This document shows, piece by piece, positions 56,620 to 64,000 of a stretch of 64,000 nucleotides of DNA (its first letter is position 1; every line of letters begins with the position of its first letter). Origin of the DNA: Pagrus major (taxonomy: Eukaryota > Chordata > Actinopteri > Spariformes > Sparidae); the NCBI RefSeq assembly GCF_040436345.1, contig NC_133216.1, positions 15,704,110 through 15,768,109 on the forward strand, in the 5' to 3' direction. The notes under the pieces are model-generated. The model did not search any database. It saw nothing but the letters and a program-made list of their open reading frames with translations, and was not told the origin of the DNA. The translations under genes and the position numbers were made by a program.

Positions 56620-57480
56620 GTGTGCGTGTGTGCGTGTGTGTGTGTGTGTTTGGGTGCGTATGGGGGGAGGAAGCGAGTGGGTGGCCTGCATGGGGTCTCA
56701 TTTTGGCTTCACAGCATAGCAGGGCATTGCAGACATTTGTGTTGACGACTGCTAAATTAAAAGCAAACTGAAGATTATGACAAATCTAAACATTGCTTTT
56801 ATGAAGCAGAGGGGGACGAAGAAAAAACATTTCTGTGAATCTTTCATGCTCTGTCTTTGCTGTGTTAATTGTGCTCACAATCAGCTACTTTGCAGTGATT
56901 CCTTGTGTGTTATTTAGTGTGTGTGTATGTATATTTATGTTTCTGCGTGGGTGTGCATGGTGGATGACTGGGTCTGTGTGTGTGTTTGCGAGCGTGTGTG
57001 TGCGTGCATGTACTGTGAACCGAGGGAACAGATAATGTGGCTGCTTGGAAGGAGGAAGCAGCTTGGGAAATGATTTCAACAGCTCTCATAATTAGAGGAA
57101 TATCATAAATTAAACTTGTGTCTGCCGTCGCGTTTGAAGAGCACTCAAAAGCAATAAATTCTGGATGGTTAACATATTTGCATTCCATTCAGCAGGCAGC
57201 GTCAGGCAGGAACAGCTGTTTTCCACGTCTTTTGGCAGCAGGAAATGCACATTGCTCACTCAAGGTGCTTTTAGACACATTGAAATGGCAGAAAAAAGAA
57301 AAGTGACTTTTAACTTGAACATGAAGCTGCTGCTGTGTGCTCTGTCACTGGAAATAACTCGGCGGGGAACAGCGCATTAATGAAGTTCTTCAAATATGGA
57401 TCTTCTCACTTTCAATAGGCCCGTTTCTTTTTCAATCTGTCTGTTGCTTGGAAAAGTCGACTGGCAAGCTTTTTGTAGTC

Positions 57481-57529
<49 letters not shown>

Positions 57530-59084
57530 ACGGAGAGTACTCAAATCGAAGGATTTACTGTTAGATAGGCCTGCACCACCAGCGGGGTGGGGTGGTTGAG
57601 GCCGACTTGTAAAATACATTATAGATACAGTGAATAAATACCAAAGATTTAAAGCTAATTTTAGGGTTTCAAAATGCCACTGCAGTAGTTAGAAAACTGA
57701 TTTATGTTGAATAAAAACAAAGAAAAATGCTATGGTTAGATGGATTTGTTTAGGTGAGTTTAGGCCAAATAGCACCTGTACTTTTTTCTGTCTACACTAG
57801 GTAACAAAACACAATTAGTATTGTTTAAAGGTCTATTGTGATTTTAGTTGTGATATCACTTTAATTGAATAGTAACTGGATCAGTTCACAAGAGAGGCGA
57901 GAGCCTAACCTCTGTTCCACTGGCTTACGTGAGACAATTTCTCCCTCTGCTCTTTCTGAAAAACATGATATTGTGATTTTCTGTCCATATTTTAAGCTTA
58001 ATGGGTGTCTACTGCTAGTATTTGCTTTTGGAAGCAGACCTCCTCATCGTTTTACAAAGATTGAATAACAATAGAGAGAGTGCACCTGTGGTGTAGACAA
58101 AAACAAATGAGGTTTGGTTAACAAAAACATTTTGTTAAATCTTTAGTGCTTAGATATTACTGTGTAATATGTACAGCAGTAGAATGCCGTTCAGCTTAAA
58201 ATACAGTATGCATGGATAAGTACAGTACATTTTTTAGAAAGATTAATGAAACAAGGCAAATGGTCCGTACAGTGGAGGGTAGTGGCACAGAGGCTAGCAT
58301 GCAGGCTGGATTCAGAAGTGGAGCCGGACTTTAGCTTCTGTTCGATGGACAAAGTCAAAATGATGTTAAGATGAAGTGTAAACCCATTTTGACGCCACCC
58401 ATGTGTTTGTGGACTCCTGTTGTGAAACCCCGTCTTTGCACAGGCAGGTTGAGATGGGGACGACTGAGAAGGACATGCTGTGGTAGCAACCTGTCAGTCA
58501 GAAGGTAGCCACGGCCTAAAGCATACCCTGCTTTATCATCTATTTTACTCCAAATGGGACCATAATTTAAAAGAACATCATTCTGTAATAAAGAAGACTT
58601 AAAACTAGCAATTGAAACCATAAACTCATTAGGAAACCCAATTCCAATTTCAATCCTACTGAAATTATTATAATCAATCATTTTTTCTTCCTTAATCATT
58701 AATACAATATCTAGCCAGGAAACTGAGATGGTCATTTTTCCAACATAAAGTCTAGGTCCCATGATAACTCTTCTGTAGCTTTTAGTGTTGTCAGACGGGG
58801 GTCACTGTCTCCAGCGTCCACTGAAATGCGATAGGGTTAAAGTTACTCAGCCATTAATCACTGCTGCACCACAGTATGGCCCTAATGGACAGGGACTGTG
58901 CTCGGGGCATCACTGAGAACATCACCCAGCAGTTACGTTGGTGTTTTCTGCCACGAAACAAATACAACATTGTCCTGAACTTTGTTTTGTCCTCCCAACA
59001 GAGGATAGTGGTCATGGAAAACGAAGAGACAATATGAATGTCCGTCAGTGCTGCTTGAATAGGGGGAAGATAAGGTTAAAGGAA

Positions 59085-59130
<46 letters not shown>

Positions 59131-62100
59131 TCATGTGTACACCGCGTAGTATGAATAATGATTTAACTAGGGTCAGATTCCATTGGAGACGCTCACCTGT
59201 ATCTGACACTAGTGGTATCACGTAGCTGCCATTAATGTCCAATTTTCAATGAAAACAGAAATAGAATACAGACTGATAAGGGTAACACACCATCCAGCTT
59301 CACACCCGACCACATAATTACCCCAATGGGCTGCGGTGAGGGATCATATCCTGGCGCGCGCCGGGGGGTCAGCGGCGATAAGCTTCAGCCGAGCTCCCAA
59401 CATGCAGCATAATTACTCTATTGATAATTCACCAGGAAAATGGTCCCAGCCAATTGCAGAGCTCCGATTTAATGGATTGGACGGCGAAACGAGGGAGGAA
59501 TGGAGGAAAAGGAGGCTGTGAGGGGGCAGCGCGTGTGTGTGTGGGGGGGGTTGTACGTGGGGGCGACCAGCAAGGGCCTTTTATTAGAAATGAAAATATG
59601 TTTAGGCCATAGGGGGACCCATTTTCCCTGGAGATAATAAGGCCAATAAAATGTAAAGCAGGGAAGGGCTTGGCATGGGGTCCAACTGTGGCTGTTTATC
59701 TGTGTGTGTCCTGCATTAGCCCATTTATCCCCAGCCTCAAATTAGCTAATCATTCTCCAAGGGGAAGGACTTGGTCAGGAAATTGACATTTAGCAGCATA
59801 GGCTCACTCTATTAACTACAGTAAATTTAATTTGCTGCACACCCCAGAAGTGGGCTGTTTTCTTTGCCATCAGAGGGAGAAAGGGAGACAGAAACAGAGA
59901 GAGATTGTGTTTATTGCATCTGCTGCTTCTGGCCACAATTTGCTTGGCTGAAAATATAAGACTAAGGCTTGGAACACTGCAACTCTGTTGTATTCCCTCT
60001 CATGTACTGTTGATTACAAACATACGCAGGCATTGTCAACACATAGATTCACTCATTCCAAGGTCTGTTTGGGCCATTGATGGATTATCTCGCCTGGAGA
60101 CTCCAAACCCCAAAAATGCCAATGTTTTTCTTTTCCTTTTTTCCATTAGCTGTGATTCTCTGACTAGCTTCATCGTAGCTCCAGCGAACACGGAATCAAA
60201 CATGCTAAATTAAATGTCCTGCGACTGATGACTGCTTCCACCTCTGCCTCTGAATCAGATGTGTCATAATAATTATTTTTGATAATCACTGCAGGGTGTC
60301 CGCTTTAGTATCTGTTCTGCAGAATGCAATGAGACTGGCTTTACTGTGGGAAGAGTTATTCATGCAGGAAAAAAGAGGGCTGCTGCTCAAATAGCTGTAG
60401 TATTACTGTAACGGCAGCTGGAACAATTAGTTGATTAATTAATCAGCTGATCAACAGTAAAATAATCAGTAAATATTTTGATAACTGATTATTGTTTTTT
60501 GTCAGTTTTCAAGCAGAAATTCCAAACATTTTCTGGTTAAACCTTTTTCTTTGTCATATTTGATTATAAACTGATCATTATTATTATTATTTTTACATTT
60601 TGGGACAAAACAAGCAATGAGAATGTTATCTTAGGCTTTTGGAAATGATCCCAGCACTTTACACTACTTTCTGACATTTTATAGATAAAACAACTTATCT
60701 ATATTTGCAGCCATATTTTCTGACTTTCTTAAATGTCGGAATATGCTGTTTTTTTGGTCCTCTGCGAGAGTTAGTTCAATAAAAAAAAAAAAAAAACATT
60801 TGGAAGATGCCATCTTGAGCTCTGGTAAACTGTGATGGAATTATTGTTTAGCTATTTTCCACATTTTAGTTGACGATTAATTGTGAAAAATCTTAAAATA
60901 AGCCTTCATCATAGCTCTGATTGTAACACTTGATGGGAAAAATAAATTAAGTGAACATGAAACTTTCTGATTTGATACTCATTCATAAACTATGTATTAT
61001 TGGCTAACTTTATGGTTTTAATGAAACTGGTCACTATCTGACCTTAACTCATGAAACAGGTTTATTCACCACTGACTCACTTCTGTTGAACTTCACATTG
61101 TTTTTTTCAAGAGAGAGATTCTCTTTTGGAGACCTTGAACTATTGCAGTTATTCTCCAGTGATCGGGATCACCCCAGCCTAATTGATTGCAACAGTTGTC
61201 AGAGTGTTGTCTGTTAAGATGGTGACAGGCGTCTGAAGAAAATGATTAGTTTTCTGTCGGGAGAGAGACAGCTCTGGATGTCCCAAACTGCAAACTAATA
61301 AAGGGGGGAAAGCAATAAAGCTCGTGGACAGCAGGTTTGACTGTTTTTATAGACAAATCAATAAAATGATAGATGATGGAAAATAACGGCATCTCAGCTG
61401 CCGATTTCTACTGGGGTTTCAAATCACGGTCCTTCCCACACAGACAGACATGCAGGCTCACACACACACTTGAGCTGAACATGTTGAGGGACTTTGTCTG
61501 CATTAATAGAGGCATGTACAGTGACGCATGAATAAGTGGTTATGTTTTGATAATTTGTGTCTCCATGTGTATGGCACCATATTGAGGCATGAGTTACACT
61601 TTCAATTCTCTTTTTGCTGGTGTTCAAATGGTGTATGTGTAACTGTGTATGTGTGTGTGTGTTGATGTTTGTGTGTCATAACTAACAGAGTAAATCTTCT
61701 GCTGTAAATCTTTTTGAGACCACAGGGCCAGTGTCAGGATCAATACCGAGGACAGGACTTCCTCTGAGCCCGACTCTAATTGGCTCCATTTCTACAGTGT
61801 CTGTGTGTGTGTGGTTTTGTGTGTGTGTGTGTGATTGTATATAACTGTATTATTAGGTCCATCCAATGAAAGATGAATTTGTCGACTCAAAGATTTTTTT
61901 TTTCCTCGCTGGTTTTATTTTAAGTTTTGTTTATGCAAGCGTTACATTATTTAAAGTCACCACCCCCACAAAGTTGGTCTTACATCGGGTTGTATGTCAT
62001 TTACACTAGATTTTATACATGTAACATAAAGTCTTTTGTAGGGCTGTGACTTTTATTTTCATAGTTTATTAACCTGTTGAATATTTTCTTGATGAATTGA

Positions 62101-63716
62101 TTAGTTGTTTGATCTATAAAATGTCAGAAAATGTGCAAAATGTCGATCAATGTTTCCCAAAGCCCAAGATGATGTCCTTAAATGTCTTGTTTTGTCCACA
62201 ACCCAAAGATAACCAGTTTACTGTCACAGAGGAGTAAAGAAACCTGAAAATATTCACATTTAAGAAGCTGAAATTTTTTTCTTAAAAAAGCACTCAAACA
62301 GATTAATCGCTTATCAAAATTACTACCACTATTATTATTATCACATACTTTTACTCCCCACATTCAAGCACAAATATCTGTACTTTCTACTACTTACATT
62401 TTCCAAACAGGCTTGTTATTTTGGCCTTGATGCATTTGAGGGAAATTATCAGTTATTTTTATTTTGCATTATTGCACATCACAGCAACATCACAAGACTG
62501 ATTTCAACCTATCAGTGCATATCACGCACGGCAGAAGTAGCAAGACGAAATTATGTAACAGACGGAAGCAGACGGAAAGGGAGACTCGAATAGGGAGAAA
62601 AGGCGTGTGGTTCAGCTTGATTTGCACACAAATGACCATTAGAAATGTCTTTCAGAGGGATACTTTGAGTACATTTCAGAGCCTGTACTTTCTTACTTTT
62701 AAAGAATTTGAATCAGAAGTTTTACCAGTCTTTTTTTATCAAAGTATCTGTATGTCTAATTGAGTAAAGGTTGTTTGTACTTTTGCCACCTCTGATTTAA
62801 TAATTGAGAACTAATCGATTAATCAATGCAGCTCTAGAATTTTGAACAAAAATCGAAATATGTTGAATGCAAAAAACACTAAATTGCAGCAGATTTATGT
62901 AGCCGTAAAAGTGTAGAAAGAAAAGAATAAATGTTTACTGTCTTGCAGAACACTTACATTAGCCGATTCTCGTGTTCCTCGTGTTTTATGACTGTTTTAT
63001 AATACAGTCTTACAGGGAGAAATCCCTCGTAGAACAGCCAAAGATTCTTTCAAGAAGAAAAGAACTGAATCTCCTGCACTGCAGTGCATCTACAAGATGT
63101 ATTCTCCGCAATGGGAACTAACTGCGGTGCTCCTTCTATTCCTATTTCTGTTTTCTATCACTGTTGCCACACACATGCATAACTGACAGCTAAGTGAAAC
63201 ATTCTGAGCCAACGTTTGCTGCAAGTGATCAAAAGGCATTCTGGGAAATACAGGCAACGATTAACTGAAATAGAAGTTGACAAGGCAGAAAGTCGATTAA
63301 ACTTAATTATAAAACTTAAAAACAGGTTTGATATGTAATACTGCAATAACATTTTGAGTCTCATTTGTGGAAAGATTACCAGCGTCTCACTTCTTATTCA
63401 TTGACGAAAAAAGAGAAGAAAAAAAAGTTTTTTGTGTCATCAACTATGTCACAAAATGTTATTTCATCTCTTCCAGGTCTCATTCTCGCCACAGGCGGTC
63501 TCGCAGTAGGAGTGACAGCCGCAGCCGGCGAGGAAGCCGCAGCCGCAAAAAGAGCCGCAGCCACAGTCGCCGGAGGAGCCGCAGCAGAGAGCGGGACCGG
63601 AGCCGGCGCAAGGGCCGCGACCGTGACAGGGAGAAAGAGAAGGACAGGGACAGAGGGAGGGACAGAGACAAGGACAGAGAGAAGGAAAAGAATAAAGACA
63701 AAGCAGACAAAAAGGG
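41455..63716 (+). CDS. rsrc1: Arginine/serine-rich coiled-coil protein 1 (partial; continues past the window)
   Basis: Exons 41455-41642, 44826-44948 and 63477-63716 join in frame for 183 codons plus two bases. The start [19 protein letters not shown] closely matches vertebrate RSRC1 as I recall it, followed by a 12-serine run (24-35) and long RS/SR dipeptide tracts. The last exon turns into KEKDRDR-type charged repeats, the usual approach to the C-terminal helical part, which lies beyond the window (the mammalian protein is about 334 residues). RSRC1 (SRrp53) is a nuclear-speckle SR-related protein linked to 3' splice-site selection and alternative splicing. It lies head to head with shox2, as in mammals. 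All internal exons have phase-2 boundaries. No premature stops are seen. Confidence 0.93.
41643..44825 (+). other. rsrc1: rsrc1 intron 1
   Basis: GT-AG. It contains a (GGA)n tract (about 41691-41718) and a (TG)n tract (43495-43541). Around 43200-43440 there is a non-repetitive island (GATAGTAATTATTTATGAGGC) that may be regulatory. The rest is AT-rich with no recognisable exon. Confidence 0.7.
43495..43541. repeat. (TG)n microsatellite
   Basis: About 23 uninterrupted TG units in rsrc1 intron 1, preceded by TATG repeats. Confidence 0.97.
44826..44948 (+). CDS. rsrc1: rsrc1 coding exon 2
   Basis: The acceptor is GTTCTCCAG|GAG and the donor AGAAG|GTAACA. It is 123 bases, exactly 41 codons, entering and leaving in phase 2. 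It encodes [19 protein letters not shown] followed by more RS dipeptides. Skipping it would keep the frame. Confidence 0.92.
44949..46690 (+). other. rsrc1: rsrc1 intron 2, first part
   Basis: Compound (CT)n-(CA)n microsatellite at 45672-45749 and (CA)n at 45880-45904. Otherwise nothing recognised. Confidence 0.6.
46690..47257. repeat. Two copies of the GCTGCAAC...ATTAATCG repeat in inverted arrangement
   Basis: 46690-46918 reads ATAAGTCGATG, AATAATCAGAAATAATTTGG, TCAGTCATTTTTCAAG and TATTTTCTGACAT, the element in one orientation. 46921-47257 starts GGGCTGCAACTCAC, has AATGTCAGAAAATGG, TTTAAGAAGCTGTAATCAG and GATTAATCACTTATCAAAAT, and ends TTAATCGTTGCAGCTC, the opposite orientation with its terminal inverted repeats. 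A common teleost MITE-like family, recognised from memory. Confidence 0.8.
47258..49110. other. rsrc1 intron 2, gene-free
   Basis: A purine-rich segment 47725-47930 and a (GT)n tract at 48306-48321. No exon is recognised. Confidence 0.5.
49120..49380 (+). repeat. Dispersed repeat, copy 1 (GATAAAGCAGG..TGGCTAC type)
   Basis: CAAATAGACGATAAAGCAGG, GCTTTAGGGCGTGGCTACTT and GTGATTGACAAGTCGCTACC match, in reverse complement, the copy at 58350-58770. Recognised as a frequent percomorph repeat. Confidence 0.75.
49380..52540. other. rsrc1 intron 2, gene-free
   Basis: Contains an (ATA)n spot at 49486-49501, (GT)n at 49751-49764, and C/T-rich low complexity at 50640-51000. The sequence 51300-52440 is AT-rich and non-repetitive, with no recognisable exon. 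Confidence 0.45.
52540..53360. promoter_or_regulatory. Strong candidate enhancer cluster in rsrc1 intron 2
   Basis: The densest regulatory-looking block in the window: GCCAATTAGGAGG, GAACACATTAATTAGAACC, GATGATAATTAGAAACG, GCAATTAATGGAGGATTAAT, GGGAGCTAATGAAGTGG, GGCATAATTATTTTCTCC, GGCTAATAAGCATCATTGC and GTCTAATTATTTCTAATTGG. At least ten TAAT cores fall in 450 bases with no simple repeat. 53040-53360 continues less densely after a GA-rich break at 53080-53140. It is likely a shox2 enhancer in a bystander intron. Confidence 0.6.
53360..57030. other. rsrc1 intron 2, gene-free
   Basis: (CA)n at 53399-53420. A repeat end fragment lies at about 54866-54955 (GACATTAAATAGACCAAACA ... AATCGACAATGAAAATTATC). 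There is a GA/CT segment at 55216-55251 and a long (GT)n at 56573-56650. A small non-repetitive patch at 55570-55740 may be regulatory. No exon. Confidence 0.5.
56573..56650. repeat. (GT)n microsatellite
   Basis: About 78 bases, GT units with occasional GC interruptions. It produces long poly-Val/Cys and poly-Thr/His shadow frames. Confidence 0.97.
57030..57290. promoter_or_regulatory. Candidate conserved element in rsrc1 intron 2
   Basis: Repeat-free block with GGGAAATGATTTCAACAGC, CTCATAATTAGAGGAATATC, AAGCAATAAATTCTGG and AACATATTTGCATTCC, placed between two GT-rich regions. Confidence 0.4.
57290..58300. other. rsrc1 intron 2, gene-free
   Basis: (GT)n at 57483-57528; the remainder is AT-rich without recognisable features. 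Confidence 0.5.
58350..58770 (-). repeat. Dispersed repeat, copy 2
   Basis: GTAGCCACGGCCTAAAGCAT, CTGCTTTATCATCTATTTTA, AAATGGGACCATAATTTAAA and GAAACCATAAACTCATTAGG are diagnostic. It is the inverted counterpart of 49120-49380 and retains more of the element. Confidence 0.85.
58770..59290. other. rsrc1 intron 2, gene-free
   Basis: Contains (GT)n at 59087-59124. Nothing else is recognised. Confidence 0.5.
59290..59860. promoter_or_regulatory. Strong candidate enhancer cluster in rsrc1 intron 2
   Basis: Repeat-poor block: CCACATAATTACCCCAATGG, GCATAATTACTCTATTGATA, ATTCACCAGGAAAATGG, AGCTCCGATTTAATGGATTG, then 59620-59860 with GGCCAATAAAATG, CATTAGCCCATTTATCC, CAAATTAGCTAATCATTC and GTAAATTTAATTTGCTGC. 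A purine/GT-rich break lies at 59490-59570. CpGs are unusually well retained near 59350-59400. Confidence 0.5.
59860..60405. other. rsrc1 intron 2, gene-free
   Basis: No recognised element. Confidence 0.4.
60405..60890 (-). repeat. Diverged copy of the GCTGCAAC...ATTAATCG repeat
   Basis: GCTGGAACAATTAGTTGATT, AATCAGCTGATCAACAG, GTCAGTTTTCAAGCAG, CCAAACATTTTCTGG, GGGACAAAACAAGCAATG and CTTTCTGACATTTTATAG follow the family order in reverse orientation. An ATT tract and an A run (60781-60797) interrupt it. Confidence 0.75.
60890..62040. other. rsrc1 intron 2, gene-free
   Basis: GT-rich spots at 61650-61672 and 61800-61832. A small non-repetitive patch at 61130-61240 (CCCCAGCCTAATTGATTGC) may be regulatory. 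No exon. Confidence 0.45.
62040..62835 (+). repeat. Nested repeats: GCTGCAAC-family copy split by another fish repeat
   Basis: The outer element runs from GGGCTGTGACTTTTATTTTC through AAAATGTCAGAAAATGTGC and CAGATTAATCGCTTATC to about 62322, then resumes at about 62795 and ends AATCGATTAATCAATGCAGC. Between them sits a unit beginning CTACCACTATTATTATTATC and ending GTTTGTACTTTTGCCACCTC, which reads in reverse as the 'AGAGGTGGCAAAAGTAC' family common in fishes. Confidence 0.7.
62836..63476 (+). other. rsrc1: rsrc1 intron 2, last part
   Basis: AT-rich sequence ending in the polypyrimidine tract and acceptor ATTTCATCTCTTCCAG. No other feature. Confidence 0.6.
63477..63716 (+). CDS. rsrc1: rsrc1 coding exon 3
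   Basis: The acceptor is CTCTTCCAG|GTC and the donor AAGGG|GTAAGT. It is 240 bases, exactly 80 codons, phase 2 at both ends. It begins [19 protein letters not shown], continues as RS repeats and shifts to alternating basic/acidic residues ([15 protein letters not shown]). The codon after GG is completed by an exon outside the window. Confidence 0.93.
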
Positions 63717-64000
63717 GTAAGTGATGAATGACTTCCTACATACGAGCACACATGTACAGGTAGACACAAAACACACCAAACAAGTGTTGGGTTGGCCCAG
63801 CTCAATCTAAACTGCAGGACAGACTCAAATATGGAGCTCAGTCTCAGCTCCTCCACCTGTCCATCCATCACTCGATCCTTCCATCGCTCAGTCCATCATT
63901 CCCTTTCTTCCTCTATTTCCCCCTGCAATCAAGCGCAAGGCTACACTGGCCTTGTAATGTGATATAACTCCCTCTTGTAAGAGAAGATGTCATGAAGACG
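63717..64000 (+). other. rsrc1: Start of rsrc1 intron 3
   Basis: Begins GTAAGT and runs off the window. Nothing else is recognised in it. Confidence 0.8.

Noticed and set aside
56372..56701. Open frames with long Thr-His or Val-Cys repeats
   Set aside because: Direct translation of a (GT)n microsatellite. The same applies near 45633, 57396 and 59045.

Overview
The window is nuclear DNA from a ray-finned fish, most likely a percomorph teleost. It has spliced genes with short introns, very abundant (CA)n/(GT)n microsatellites, and several repeat families that I recognise from memory as common in perch-like fishes. I see no bacterial, phage, plasmid or organellar features. Most open reading frames here are chance or microsatellite frames; only eight coding exons can be supported.

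Two genes lie head to head. On the minus strand is a complete five-exon homeobox gene, shox2 (coding exons from 37987 down to 31846, 289 codons plus stop), with a Q50 paired-like homeodomain and a C-terminal OAR motif. On the plus strand is the start of rsrc1, an arginine/serine-rich splicing-related gene. Coding exons are at 41455-41642, 44826-44948 and 63477-63716, probably with a non-coding first exon ending at 40884, and the gene continues past the window. SHOX2 and RSRC1 are also head-to-head neighbours in mammals, so synteny supports both calls.

Positions 1-30570 are a gene-free stretch downstream of shox2, equivalent to the gene desert that carries long-range Shox2 enhancers in mammals. 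It mixes decayed teleost repeats (a LINE ORF2 tail, MITEs, foldback elements) with several islands of non-repetitive sequence rich in TAAT, forkhead and SOX-type motifs, which I read as candidate conserved enhancers. Positions 30574-31845 are the probable shox2 3' UTR. Positions 37988-41454 hold the shox2 5' UTR and promoter (TATA box, two long GA/TC tracts), the intergenic gap and the rsrc1 promoter. The 18.5 kb rsrc1 intron 2 (44949-63476) carries more enhancer-like islands, especially 52540-53360 and 59290-59860, plus many repeats. rsrc1 therefore looks like a bystander gene inside the shox2 regulatory block.

The most checkable oddities are a GC-AG splice donor at shox2 intron 4, the paired GA/TC tracts in its promoter, a foldback repeat family that has entered shox2 intron 4, two sister TTAA-flanked MITEs, a 12-base SOX-like site repeated inside a candidate enhancer, and in-frame skippable RS exons in rsrc1. 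I found no exotic new biological system. The interest is mostly in cis-regulation. Enhancer calls rest on sequence character alone, since no alignment could be run.
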